In this document: positions 7,951 to 16,750 of the stretch, in pieces | How positions within the stretch are numbered: the first letter of the stretch is position 1 | How the letters are laid out: every line of letters starts with the position of its first letter | Assembly (NCBI RefSeq): GCF_001421665.1 | Contig: NZ_LMKV01000001.1 | Coordinates: forward strand, 417,038-481,037 | Direction of reading: 5' to 3' | From: Sphingobium sp. Leaf26 | Lineage (GTDB): Bacteria > Pseudomonadota > Alphaproteobacteria > Sphingomonadales > Sphingomonadaceae | DNA: 64,000 nucleotides | Made by a program: the position numbers and the translations under genes | Notes under the pieces: model-generated | Seen by the model: only the letters and a program-made list of their open reading frames with translations | Databases searched by the model: none | Told to the model about the DNA's origin: nothing

Positions 7951-9531
7951 TTACTTCGCGAACCGCTTGAAGAAACTGTCCTCGTTCCACGCCGGCCGCG
8001 CCGCCGCGTTGGCGACGCGCAGCGTCACCGCCGTCACATAGGCGTTCAGCTTCGCCGTCTCGGCCGGCAGCACCGGCTGGTTCAGATCGTCGAAGGGCGA
8101 GTGGTAGATGTTGGCCCGCCACGCCTTTTCCGTCGCGGCTTCCGGCGTGCCTGCCTTGAACCCATATTTGAAGAACAGTGCCGGGATGCCCTCCCGGATG
8201 AAGGCATATTGATCGGATCGGATGAAGACATTGCGGTCCGGGAAGGGATCGGGCGTGATCGGCAGGTTCATCTGCGCGCTCACCACCTCCGCATCCTTGC
8301 CCAGGCTGCTCTGGTCGTAGCCGATCGGCGTCACGCTGGTCATCGGAAAGATCGGCAGCGCCATGTCGAAATTCAGGTCCGCAACGATGCTCTTTGCCGG
8401 TACGGTCGGCCGCCCCGCAAAATAGCGCGCGCCCAGCAGCCCCTTCTCTTCCGCCGTGACGATGGTGAAGAGGATGGAGCGTTTGGGCTTCACCTTGCTC
8501 GCCTTCAACGCCCGCGCAATCTCCAGCAGGCTGGCCACGCCCGACGCATTGTCGAACGCGCCGTTATAGATCGCATCGCCCTTGATCGGCGTGCCGATGC
8601 CATAGCCGTCCAGATGCGCCGACAGCACCACATGCTCGGCCTTCAGCGTCGGATCGCTGCCCGGCATGACCGCCACCAGATTGGGCGAGGACAGGTCGCG
8701 CCGGGTCGCAGCCACCTGCGCCTTGAACCGCAACGCCAGCGGAAAGCTGGCGACCGGCGCGCTGGCATCGGCCGCCGCAGCGATGGCCGCGAAATCCTTG
8801 CCCGTGCCCGCGAAGAACTGCGCCGATCTGGCCGGATCGAACTGCGCGTTCAGGAACGGCAGCTTCGTCTCGCGCATGGCGTCATCGGCGAAATAGAGCG
8901 CCGGCGCCCCGGCCAGCGCGACCCGCCGCACCCATGGAATTTCCACCTGCCCCGGCGTCACCAGCGTGATGAGGCCCAGCGCGCCCTGCGCCGCCAGCCA
9001 TTGCGACCGTTCCGACCGGGCATGGGATTTGAGCGCACCGGAGATATCCGCCGGCCCGCCGGACAGCACCACCACGATCTTGCCCTTCAGGTCCAGCCCG
9101 GCAAAATCATCATGCCCGACCTCCGGCAGATGCAGGCCATAGCCGGCAAAGACCATCGGCGCGTCGATGCTTTCGGGCACCGGCCCGCCGCTCCCGGAGA
9201 AGATCAGGTCACCCGGCACCGCCAGCGCCACCTCCCCCTGCGGCCCCACCAGCGCGGCGCTGCTGCGATCGGCCTCGATGCGCTGTTCCACGAAGGCGAC
9301 CGGCTGCTTGTAGCCGTCCACGCCCGCAGGTTTCAGCCCCAGCGCCTTGAACTGGGCGATCACATAATCGGCCGCCCGGTCATAGCCCGGCGTGCCGGTC
9401 CCGCGCCCTTCCATGCCGTCATTGGCCAGCGCCTGAACATGCGCCCACCAGCCCGCGCCGTCATCACCCTGCGCATGAGCCGTGCTCGCGATCAGGGACA
9501 GGAAGGGAAGAGCGATGAGGGACAGGCGCAT
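7951..9531 (-). CDS. Secreted M28-family zinc metallopeptidase
   Basis: 526 residues with a Sec signal peptide (MRLSLIALPFLSLIASTAHA, probable cleavage after AHA). It contains a PA-type insert (about 120-270) and a C-terminal M28 aminopeptidase domain. Zinc ligands can be seen in SAHLDG (His, Asp), AFDNASG (Asp), TAEEKG (Glu), VADLNFD (Asp) and YHSPFDD (His). It probably trims N-terminal residues from peptides in the periplasm or outside. It is convergent with the glyoxalase-like gene with a 4-base gap. Confidence 0.9.
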   Translation of the reverse strand: MRLSLIALPFLSLIASTAHAQGDDGAGWWAHVQALANDGMEGRGTGTPGYDRAADYVIAQFKALGLKPAGVDGYKQPVAFVEQRIEADRSSAALVGPQGEVALAVPGDLIFSGSGGPVPESIDAPMVFAGYGLHLPEVGHDDFAGLDLKGKIVVVLSGGPADISGALKSHARSERSQWLAAQGALGLITLVTPGQVEIPWVRRVALAGAPALYFADDAMRETKLPFLNAQFDPARSAQFFAGTGKDFAAIAAAADASAPVASFPLALRFKAQVAATRRDLSSPNLVAVMPGSDPTLKAEHVVLSAHLDGYGIGTPIKGDAIYNGAFDNASGVASLLEIARALKASKVKPKRSILFTIVTAEEKGLLGARYFAGRPTVPAKSIVADLNFDMALPIFPMTSVTPIGYDQSSLGKDAEVVSAQMNLPITPDPFPDRNVFIRSDQYAFIREGIPALFFKYGFKAGTPEAATEKAWRANIYHSPFDDLNQPVLPAETAKLNAYVTAVTLRVANAAARPAWNEDSFFKRFAK

Positions 9532-9652
9532 CGAGGCGGACTCCGCTTATTATCAAGGCACTACCATGCCAGACCCTGTCCGACGAACAAGGGGCTTGGA
9601 ACCACTACCCAGCATGTGTATTATCACGGCAATACACAATCAGGAGATAGCG

Positions 9653-10414
9653 ATGCCCCGTCCCCTTCCGCTTTTCGCCCTCGTCGTTGCCGGGCTGGCG
9701 CTGTCGACCGCCGCCTGCTCCCGCACCGACGAAACGCCCACCGCCGGCCCAGCCGCCGACAAGGTCGCACAAGGCACGCAGGACTGGGAGAAACTCGGCC
9801 AGTTCGACGCGATCGAGGCGACCGGCCCCGATAATGTCGTCGTCACCATCGGCGACGCATTCAAGATCAGCGCCGACGGCGACCCTGCGGCGGTGGCGGA
9901 CCTCGACATCCGCACCAAGGGCAGTACGCTCATCATCGGTCGCAAGTCCAAGGGCGACTGGAACTGGAGCCGCAAGGATGGCGACAAGGGCGCGACCGTC
10001 CATGTGACCATGCCCGCGATCAAGTCTGCCGACCTGACCGGCGCGGGCGATTTCGACCTGGACAAGGCGCAGGGCGACAGCCTGACCCTGTCGCTGACTG
10101 GCGCGGGCGATTTCCGCATCGGCGCAGTGACGCTCAAGTCGTTGACCACCGAGATCACCGGCGCCGGCTCCATGAAGATCGCCGGCACAGCGGACGAGGC
10201 GAAATTCTCCATCACCGGCGCGGGCGATATCGATGCCGAAGCGCTCAAGGTCGGCACCGCCAAGGTCGACATATTGGGCGCGGGCGACATCGACTTTGCC
10301 TCCGACGGGAAGGTCGCTATCAGCATCATGGGTCCGGGCGATGTGACGGTGAAGGGCAAGGCGCAATGCACGACAAGCGGAATGGGACCGGGCGAGGCAC
10401 GCTGCGCGCCCTGA
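9653..10414 (+). CDS. DUF2807 (head GIN domain) lipoprotein
   Basis: 253 residues from ATG 9653, chosen because AGGAGA lies just upstream and because it starts at a lipoprotein signal (MPRPLPLFALVVAGLALS, lipobox TAAC). An open extension to 9482 is not supported. The rest is a single-stranded right-handed beta-helix with recurring TGAGDF / GAGDI turns about every 19-21 residues, as in DUF2807 auto-transporter adhesin head domains. It is likely lipid-anchored at the envelope; the role is unknown. The next gene starts 49 bases before this one ends and codes for a paralogue. Confidence 0.8.
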   Translation: MPRPLPLFALVVAGLALSTAACSRTDETPTAGPAADKVAQGTQDWEKLGQFDAIEATGPDNVVVTIGDAFKISADGDPAAVADLDIRTKGSTLIIGRKSKGDWNWSRKDGDKGATVHVTMPAIKSADLTGAGDFDLDKAQGDSLTLSLTGAGDFRIGAVTLKSLTTEITGAGSMKIAGTADEAKFSITGAGDIDAEALKVGTAKVDILGAGDIDFASDGKVAISIMGPGDVTVKGKAQCTTSGMGPGEARCAP

Positions 10415-11097
10415 TAGCGGCAGGCGCGGCGGGGTTGCTGCTCGCCACGCCAGCGGGTGCGGCGACGCGCGGCTTCACCATCACCAGCTTCGACGCGATC
10501 CGCGTGGAGGCGCCCGTCACCGTGATCCTGACCACCGGCGCGGGCGTGTCGGCACGGGCAGAGGGCGACCAGGGCGCGCTCGACCGGTTGAAGGTCGATG
10601 TGTCCGGCCGGATGCTGATCCTGTCGATGGACCGGGCGCGACCGGGCGAGAAAAGCGGTGGCGCGGCCACGCTGCGGCTGTCGACCGGCATGGTCGACCG
10701 GGTGATCGTCAATGGCGGCGGCTCCATCGCGATCGACCGGATGAAGGGCTTGCAGGGGCAGATCAACCTGGGCGGCAACGGCGACATCAGCATCGCGACG
10801 GTCGACCTCGACCGGCTCGACCTGACATTGGCAGGCGGTGGCCGGGTGACGCTCGCGGGCCGCGCGGGGGTCGCCAATGTCCGCGTCATCGGCGCGGGCG
10901 CCCTGGCCGCCGAACCCCTGCGCGCGCGTCAGGCCAGCATCAGCAACGAAGGCCCCGGCAGCGTCACCCTGACCGCAGACGTCAACGCAAAGGTCGTGAC
11001 GGCCGGATCGGGCGACATCAGCGTTGCGGGGAAAGCCGCCTGCACGGTGGACAATCGCGGCACCGGCCGGGTGATGTGCGGGGGTGAGAGGTTTTAA
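10366..11097 (+). CDS. DUF2807 secreted protein (paralogue of upstream gene)
   Basis: 243 residues with a signal peptide (LRALIAAGAAGLLLATPAGA, cleavage after AGA) and a DUF2807 beta-helix containing FDAIRVEAPVTVILTTGAG, a typical opening of this domain. It lacks a lipobox, so it is probably periplasmic or released. The start at ATG 10366 lies inside the end of the upstream DUF2807 gene in another frame; a later start would remove the signal peptide. Both genes end with a similar CT-SGMGPGEARC / CTVDNRGTGRVMC motif holding two cysteines, which supports origin by duplication. Confidence 0.75.
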   Translation: MHDKRNGTGRGTLRALIAAGAAGLLLATPAGAATRGFTITSFDAIRVEAPVTVILTTGAGVSARAEGDQGALDRLKVDVSGRMLILSMDRARPGEKSGGAATLRLSTGMVDRVIVNGGGSIAIDRMKGLQGQINLGGNGDISIATVDLDRLDLTLAGGGRVTLAGRAGVANVRVIGAGALAAEPLRARQASISNEGPGSVTLTADVNAKVVTAGSGDISVAGKAACTVDNRGTGRVMCGGERF

Positions 11098-11133
11098 AAG
11101 GGCAGGAGTTCCCCTCCCACATGCAGGCGGTCA

Positions 11134-12306
11134 TCAATCCCCATCTTGCGATCCGTAGCGCTGGGCGATGCTTTCGGGACGCTGGGGGATTGGTTCATTG
11201 GGATCAAGTTGGATCAGCTTTGCCCCAGATCGCTGCATCGCAGCCTGTATGGCGGGCCAAAATTCGTCGCCAACCGCCACGAAGATCGTGACTTTCGACA
11301 AGGAACCGGGGCGCACCGCGGCGATAGTGCGTTCCAGCACGGTCACCAGATTAGGCGCTGAAAGCGATGCCAAGGCAACCTTGTCAGTATAACTGTCGGT
11401 CAGCGCGTCCCGCACCCATTTTTCAGATATGGCATAATCTTTTGCGGTTGGCTCCCGCAACACTGTGGTGGAGGGCGTGTCATCATCACCGGCCAACCGG
11501 GCATAGGCTTCTCGCAGATATTCATGCCATGCGCGTTGATTGTTCATCGAAGGGCCTGAAAGAGGCGCTAAAAATTTTGCTTTTTCGGTAGCTTCTGCTG
11601 CGATACGCGCGGCGCGGACCGTCCGTCCCGTTTCCAATGCAGACTGCCAGCCCACCTCATCCATCGGGGAAATGGCGCCGTTTGCCAGATCGATTGCCAG
11701 ATTGATCGTTGCGGCATCCGACCGGGATGTTTCGGAAGGAACAGTGACGGGAATCAGCAGGCTCCGCCCATCGTCGGAAAATCGGGGAAGGCCACGCCAA
11801 TGGATCGAACTGACGGAATGCGGTAGCGCCTCGATATAGAAATTCGGCAGAATATCGGACAGAGAGAAGGACCGGATACGCTCCCCGCCATGGCCATAGA
11901 CAACCACTGCGTTGGGACCGTAGCCGACGCCATGCCAATCGTCGAAAGTGGCGACATATTCTCCGTCATCCCTGACGATCGCCATGACAGGGGCCACATC
12001 GTTAACGATCTTCTTTTCCCAGACCATTTGCCAACGCTTCCCGGACAATCGCTCCAGGCGCGCCGTGGCGGCACGCACGCCCTTGTCCTCCTGCCCCGCG
12101 GGCTCGGCATTGCTGACCTTGTCCTCGAAATAAGCCAGTTGGCTTTCCAGATCGCGTGGCGTCACAATGACGCGGGTGTTCCCGCCACAGGACATATAGG
12201 TGGCGCGGCTCGGAAGCATCCAACTGTCCGCACAGGCGGGGGTCGGGGTGAAGGATGTGACGAGGGTTGCGGCCCATATCAATCCCACAATTCGCAACAT
12301 GCGCAT
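11134..12306 (-). CDS. Secreted protein of unknown function
   Basis: 390 residues from ATG 12306, preceded by GGAG at eight bases; ATG 12300 is possible too. It has a signal peptide (MLRIVGLIWAATLVTSFTPTPACA). The N-terminal half has short beta stretches with DDGEYVATFDDWHGVGYGPNAVVVYGHGG, and resembles proteins that report on or display a value with blades, but no known family is recognised. The C-terminal part (about 260-390) is helical and includes FVAVGDEFWPAIQAAMQRSG. The base composition (about 55-58% GC by impression) is lower than that of the neighbours, hinting at later acquisition. It is divergent from the HTH gene at 12483. Confidence 0.6.
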   Translation of the reverse strand: MRMLRIVGLIWAATLVTSFTPTPACADSWMLPSRATYMSCGGNTRVIVTPRDLESQLAYFEDKVSNAEPAGQEDKGVRAATARLERLSGKRWQMVWEKKIVNDVAPVMAIVRDDGEYVATFDDWHGVGYGPNAVVVYGHGGERIRSFSLSDILPNFYIEALPHSVSSIHWRGLPRFSDDGRSLLIPVTVPSETSRSDAATINLAIDLANGAISPMDEVGWQSALETGRTVRAARIAAEATEKAKFLAPLSGPSMNNQRAWHEYLREAYARLAGDDDTPSTTVLREPTAKDYAISEKWVRDALTDSYTDKVALASLSAPNLVTVLERTIAAVRPGSLSKVTIFVAVGDEFWPAIQAAMQRSGAKLIQLDPNEPIPQRPESIAQRYGSQDGD

Positions 12307-12443
12307 TCTTTCCGCTCCCCATTGGCGGTGGCACCGCCACATCACCTGCTGCTACTCCAGAAAATCCGCAAAGACATGAATTTTTCTCTCCGACTCCGCC
12401 ATCAGCACCTTGGCCTTTCGACTTTATCTTTCATTCATTGCCT

Positions 12444-12476
12444 CCCTTCCAATGTAGGATTATCTCTGATCTATCC
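12444..12476 (+). promoter_or_regulatory. Conserved leader element before HTH gene (copy A)
   Basis: A 33-base stretch from CCCTTCCAA to TGATCTATCC directly before the HTH gene start. It matches 30 of 33 bases of the minus strand at 32695-32727, which also ends a few bases before an ATG. Strong conservation outside coding DNA suggests a promoter, operator or mobile-module boundary. Confidence 0.55.
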
Positions 12477-12482
12477 TTGCAG

Positions 12483-12776
12483 ATGGAACAGAACCCCTCC
12501 CCCGCCGCGCCCGACGGGGCGCCCTCCGTCGATCGCGCGCACTGGACGCCGGCCCGGCAGCGCCTCTTCCTTTCCGTCCTGCTGGACAGCGGCAATGTGT
12601 CGAGCGCCGCCCGCGCCGCTGGCATGTCGCGGTCCAGCGCGCACCGGCTGCGGCGCAAGCTGGCCGGCACCCCGTTCGATCAGGCATGGGACCGGGCGCT
12701 GGCCGTCCATGCCCATCTGATGGCCGACCCCTTCGCCCAGACCGCCCGCGCCGCGCCATCGCAAAAACCGGGATGA
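12483..12776 (+). CDS. Short helix-turn-helix protein
   Basis: 97 residues from ATG 12483. Residues 18-60 (RAHWTPARQRLFLSVLLDSG then NVSSAARAAGMSRSSAHRLRRKLA) form a helix-turn-helix with the AARAAGMSRSSAHRLR recognition helix, similar to LysR/Fis-type N-terminal DNA-binding domains. No effector domain follows; the tail is a short Ala/Pro-rich stretch. The open frame extends upstream to 12267 but that part has no protein-like features. It sits in a module bounded by the 33-base element at 12444 and the 18-base element at 12994, both found again near 32.6 kb. DNA-binding is likely; targets are unknown. Confidence 0.7.
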   Translation: MEQNPSPAAPDGAPSVDRAHWTPARQRLFLSVLLDSGNVSSAARAAGMSRSSAHRLRRKLAGTPFDQAWDRALAVHAHLMADPFAQTARAAPSQKPG

Positions 12777-13113
12777 CAGCCGGCGCGTCCCTGTCGCCGG
12801 CTCGTCGCCCAACCGTCGCGGTTCTGACGCACCACTGCGCCAGAGTGGCGCGCACCTGTCGCGCAACTGTAGCGTCGATGGCGCGCAAGGGGCGCGTCCC
12901 TGTCACGCTGCCGTCGCCTATATGGGTCAGCCTTGTCGCCCATGTGGTGCATCTCCGTCGCACCCCCGTCGCAATTGCCCTCATTTGCCCCGACGACGGT
13001 GTGAACTTCGCCCTGTCGCGTCCGTGTGACCCTTTTGATCGACTCATGCTTATCGAAAACTTTACTAGCCCATGGTTAGACAGGCCCCAATCTTGACAGC
13101 CGGATTCCCGATC
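12777..13113. other. Gap with short degenerate repeats
   Basis: About 340 bases without a convincing gene. The sequence is full of short variants of TGTCGC/CGTCGC and GCGTCCCTGTCGCC / GCGCACCTGTCGCG spaced irregularly from 12784 to 12990, which reads like a decayed repeat array. The 18-mer CGACGGTGTGAACTTCGC at 12994-13011 is repeated exactly on the minus strand at 32482-32499. Confidence 0.5.
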
Positions 13114-14385
13114 ATGCGCCCTGCCTTCATCCTCCCCCTTCTGGCTGCGCTCGCGCTACCGCAGCCTGCGTGGGCGCAGGTCGCCGTTGCCGACAGCGGC
13201 GATACCGGCTGGATGATCCTGTGCGCGCTGTTGCTGCTGATCGCCGCGCTGCCGGGGCTGATGCTGCGTCACGCGGGACAGGTGAATGTCCGCAACGCGC
13301 TGTCGGTGTCGGCGCAGGGTGCGGCGGTGGCCGCCGTCGCCACGCTGACCTTCGCGATCGCGGGCTATAGCGTCGCCTATGCACCGGGCAGTCCATGGCT
13401 GGGCGGCGGATCGAACCTGCTGCTCGCCAATCTCGCCGCATTGCGCGACGGGCTGACCGTGCCCGAATCGGCCTTCGTCCTGTTCCAGCTCGCCCTCGCC
13501 CTGCTGGCCGCCGGCTTGCTGGTCGGCGCGGTGGCGGAGCGGGTGCGGATCGGCTGGTGGATCGCCTTCACCCCGCTCTGGCTGCTGCTGGTCTATGCGC
13601 CGGTCGCCCATGCGGTGTGGGGCGGCGGCTGGCTTGCGGATATGGGCGTCATGGATTTTGCCGGCGGGCTGGTGCTGCATGGCACGGCGGGCTTTTCCGC
13701 CCTTGCCCTTGCCCTCATCGCCGGAGCGCGGCGTGAGCCGTCCGATCCCGGCCACACCCCGCTGCTCAGCCTCGTCGGCGGCGCGCTGTTGTGGGTCGGC
13801 CTGTCCGGCGCGGTCGGCGGCTGGGCCTTGGGCGCGACGGACGATGCCGCGACCGCCATCCTCAACCATATCTTCGCCGCCTGCGCCGCTGCGCTGGGCT
13901 GGGGCCTGCTCGACAAATTGCTCGGCGCCCGCACGCGCGCCACCGGCATCCTGTCCGGTGCACTGGCCGGCGTCGCCGCCATCTCCGCCTCCGCCGCGCT
14001 GGTCGGTACCGGCGGCGCGATGCTGATCGGCCTGATCGCGGCCATCGTCGCGCGCACCGGGGCTGCCATCGTCGCGGGCAAGGTCGATGACAATGCCGGG
14101 GTCTTCGCCATCCATGGGCTGGGCGGCCTGACCGGCACGCTGTTGCTGCCATTCTTCGTCCTGCCGCTGATGGGTGGGGTCGGCTTCGACGCCAATATCA
14201 GCATGACCGGCGCATTGACGTCGCAGGCGATCGGGCTGGTCGTCGTCGCACTCTGGGCCATGGTCGGCAGCGCGATCGCGGCGCTGATCGTGTCCGTCGT
14301 CATCCCGATGCGGGTGAGTGCGCAGGAGGAATCGGACGGTCTGGACGCCAGCCAGCATGGCCAGCAGGCCTGGGATTTCCGCTAA
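13114..14385 (+). CDS. Ammonium transporter (Amt) family protein
   Basis: 423 residues with a cleavable signal peptide (MRPAFILPLLAALALPQPAWA), followed by about eleven membrane helices, as in the Amt/MEP/Rh family. The Amt signature is present as DFAGGLVLHGTAGFSALAL, with the first pore His, and the second pore His is in FAIHGLGG; a WGGGWL segment precedes the first. It conducts ammonium or ammonia across the inner membrane. There is no adjacent glnK (PII) gene, which is unusual for amtB loci. ATG 13114 is chosen for the signal peptide; the frame is open back to 13072. Confidence 0.82.
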   Translation: MRPAFILPLLAALALPQPAWAQVAVADSGDTGWMILCALLLLIAALPGLMLRHAGQVNVRNALSVSAQGAAVAAVATLTFAIAGYSVAYAPGSPWLGGGSNLLLANLAALRDGLTVPESAFVLFQLALALLAAGLLVGAVAERVRIGWWIAFTPLWLLLVYAPVAHAVWGGGWLADMGVMDFAGGLVLHGTAGFSALALALIAGARREPSDPGHTPLLSLVGGALLWVGLSGAVGGWALGATDDAATAILNHIFAACAAALGWGLLDKLLGARTRATGILSGALAGVAAISASAALVGTGGAMLIGLIAAIVARTGAAIVAGKVDDNAGVFAIHGLGGLTGTLLLPFFVLPLMGGVGFDANISMTGALTSQAIGLVVVALWAMVGSAIAALIVSVVIPMRVSAQEESDGLDASQHGQQAWDFR

Positions 14386-14389
14386 GCCC

Positions 14390-15235
14390 ATGGGCGTAGC
14401 CGTTGCCATCTTCGCCCATCAGGAAGAACGCCGGATCGCGCTCTGCCTCGCCTCGATCCCGCTCGACCGGCCGGGCACGACATATCATGTGCTGGTGAAC
14501 GGAACGACCGACGCAACCGTGGCGATTGCGCGCACCGTCGCCGGAGATCGCCCGCATGTCATCGTCCATGACATCAAGGCCGGCGGCAAGTCGCGCACCT
14601 GGAACCATATGGTCCATGACCTGCTGACCGGCGAAGAGGATGCCGTGATCTTCATGGATGGCGACGCGGAAATCACGCCGGGATCGTTCGACGCCCTGAT
14701 CGCGGATCTGACCGCTCATCCCCAGGCCAATGCCGCCGCCGGCATGCCGATGAACGGCCGCATGGTGGAAATCTATCGTCAGGGGCTGCGCGACGAAGGC
14801 GGTCTGTTCGGCGATCTCTATGGGCTCTCGGGCCGCTTCGTCGCGGCGATCCGGGCGCGCGGCCTGCGCCTGCCGGATGATCTGATCGGCGATGACGGGC
14901 TGGTCGCGGCGTGGGCGCATACCGACCTGCTGGATGACAGTCATTGGGTCCATGGCCGGGTGCTGGCCTGCGAAGGTGCGGGCTTCATCGCCGAGCAGGT
15001 GAGCCTTGCCCGCCCGTCGACATGGGCGATGCAATATAAAAGGCTGATCAATTATTCGGTGCGTTTCTACCAGAACCGCATCGTGTCGGACATCATGACG
15101 CGCGAGGGGCCGGTGGGCCTCCCCGCGCGTCTGGCCAGTCTTTATGGTGACTGGCTGCCCCGATGGCGTCCGCGCCCCGGTCTCACCGGATGGTTCGACC
15201 GAAAGGCACTTCAGCGGATGCGGGGCGCCACTTAG
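14390..15235 (+). CDS. Family 2 glycosyltransferase
   Basis: 281 residues with a GT-A fold. The N-terminus (MGVAVAIFAHQEERRIALCL) gives the nucleotide-sugar binding strand, VLVNGTTDAT follows, and the metal-binding DGD is in VIFMDGDAEITPGSF at about residue 95. The GGKSRTWNHMVHDLL segment fits the ribose-binding region. No membrane segment is evident, so it probably acts on the cytosolic face. ATG 14390 lies 4 bases after the Amt stop. The glycan is unknown; no other polysaccharide gene is adjacent. Its 3' end overlaps the convergent MHS transporter by 4 bases. Confidence 0.8.
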   Translation: MGVAVAIFAHQEERRIALCLASIPLDRPGTTYHVLVNGTTDATVAIARTVAGDRPHVIVHDIKAGGKSRTWNHMVHDLLTGEEDAVIFMDGDAEITPGSFDALIADLTAHPQANAAAGMPMNGRMVEIYRQGLRDEGGLFGDLYGLSGRFVAAIRARGLRLPDDLIGDDGLVAAWAHTDLLDDSHWVHGRVLACEGAGFIAEQVSLARPSTWAMQYKRLINYSVRFYQNRIVSDIMTREGPVGLPARLASLYGDWLPRWRPRPGLTGWFDRKALQRMRGAT

Positions 15236-16569
15236 CGGTCTTTGCCCGCCAGTTCCTTGTTGACGTAAAGCGCGATCATCGTGGCTACAGCACCCGAAAA
15301 CAGGTAGATGCCCGATGCCGCCAGACCGAACTTGACGGACAGCAGCAGCGCCACCAGCGGTGCAAAGCCAGCCCCGACCAGCCAGGCCAGATCGGACGTC
15401 AGCGCCGAACTGGTATAGCGGGCCTCGGTCGCGAAGTTGGACGCCACGACACCCGACGACTGGCCAAAGGACAGGCCAAGCAGCATGAAACCCAGGATCA
15501 TGAAGGCGACTTCGCCCAATTCCCCGCCATTGAGCAGCAGCGGCGCCATCATAGCAAAGATCGCGATGCCGAGCGCCGACCAGCCGAGCAGCGAACGACG
15601 ACCAATCTGGTCGGCGATGAAGCCCGAAACGACGATGGCGAGCAGACCGACCGATGCGCCGATCATCTCGATGATGAGGAAGCGGTCGAGCGGCTGGTCG
15701 GTGTAGAGCGCGACCCAGCAGAGCGGGAAGACGGTGACCATGTGGAACAGCGCGAAGCTAGCCAGCGGGGCAAAGGCGCCGATGACGATGTTGCGGCCTT
15801 CCGCCTTGACGGTCGGCAACACCGGCGAAGGCACCAGATCACGCTGTTCGAACAGGCGCTCAAATTCGTGCGTCACCACGATGCGCAGACGGGCGAACAG
15901 CGCCACGACGTTGATCGCGAAGGCGACGAAGAAGGGATAGCGCCAGCCCCAGTCGAGGAAATCGGCTTCGGTCATGTTGAGGATGGAGAAGGCGAACAGC
16001 CCGCTCGCCACGATCAGTGCCAGCGGCGCGCCAAGTTGCGGCACCATGGCGTACCAGCCGCGCTGATGCTGCGGCGCGTTGAGCGACAGGAGTGAAGCTA
16101 GGCCATCCCATGTACCACCCAGCGCAATACCTTGAGCCGCGCGAAGGATGACAAGTACGACCGCAGCATAGTGGCCAATCGTCTCATAACCCGGTAGAAA
16201 GGCGATGGCGACGGTGGAGCAGCCGAGCAGGAACAAGGCGCCCGTCAGTTTCGTGCCGCGACCATAGCGCCGGTCGATCGCCATGAAGATCAGCGAGCCG
16301 ATCGGCCGGGTGATGAAGGCGACGGCGAAGATCGCGAAGGAATAAAGGGTGCCGGTCAGCGCATCCACATAGGGAAAGACCAGGCTCGGAAACACGATCA
16401 CCGAGGCGATGGCATAAACGAAGAAGTCGAAAAACTCGGAGGTGCGACCGATGATCACACCGATGGAAATGTCTCCAGGCGCAATCGAATGGTCGCGCGC
16501 GTTGATCGCGCGCGCGTCGTCCTCAAGTGGCTTGGAGGTGAAGGCAATGGCCCCAGAACTCATAGACAT
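15232..16569 (-). CDS. MFS transporter, metabolite:H+ symporter (MHS) type
   Basis: 445 residues with twelve membrane segments. The start region GDISIGVIIGRTSEFFDFFVYAIAS and the loop RPIGSLIFMAIDRRYGRGTKL match the MHS branch of the major facilitator superfamily (relatives of ProP, KgtP, ShiA), which import organic acids or osmolytes with protons. The substrate cannot be told from sequence. ATG 16569 has GGAG seven bases upstream. The gene is divergent from cyoA with about 180 bases between, so they may share a control region. Confidence 0.85.
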   Translation of the reverse strand: MSMSSGAIAFTSKPLEDDARAINARDHSIAPGDISIGVIIGRTSEFFDFFVYAIASVIVFPSLVFPYVDALTGTLYSFAIFAVAFITRPIGSLIFMAIDRRYGRGTKLTGALFLLGCSTVAIAFLPGYETIGHYAAVVLVILRAAQGIALGGTWDGLASLLSLNAPQHQRGWYAMVPQLGAPLALIVASGLFAFSILNMTEADFLDWGWRYPFFVAFAINVVALFARLRIVVTHEFERLFEQRDLVPSPVLPTVKAEGRNIVIGAFAPLASFALFHMVTVFPLCWVALYTDQPLDRFLIIEMIGASVGLLAIVVSGFIADQIGRRSLLGWSALGIAIFAMMAPLLLNGGELGEVAFMILGFMLLGLSFGQSSGVVASNFATEARYTSSALTSDLAWLVGAGFAPLVALLLSVKFGLAASGIYLFSGAVATMIALYVNKELAGKDR

Positions 16570-16750
16570 CCGCTCCTTGGCTTGGCCACCGGTGCGGTAT
16601 TCTCGTCTGCCAGTGGCCGTAAAATGGCAGCATAACAGAAAACGAGCAGAGTCTAAGCAGTATCCCATATCCCAAACATTTTTTGCGGTCGCACACAATG
16701 GGACAAATTGCCCACTATCCGACTCTGTGCAGACCCTTTAGGCGCGCGGC

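Noticed and set aside
7702..9834. Plus-strand frame of 710 codons across the M28 peptidase
   Set aside because: It is an antisense shadow and joins three unrelated genes. The product is Arg/His/Gln-rich without motif.
13072..13113. Earlier start of the Amt gene
   Set aside because: It would add 14 residues before a good signal peptide; no ribosome site is visible.
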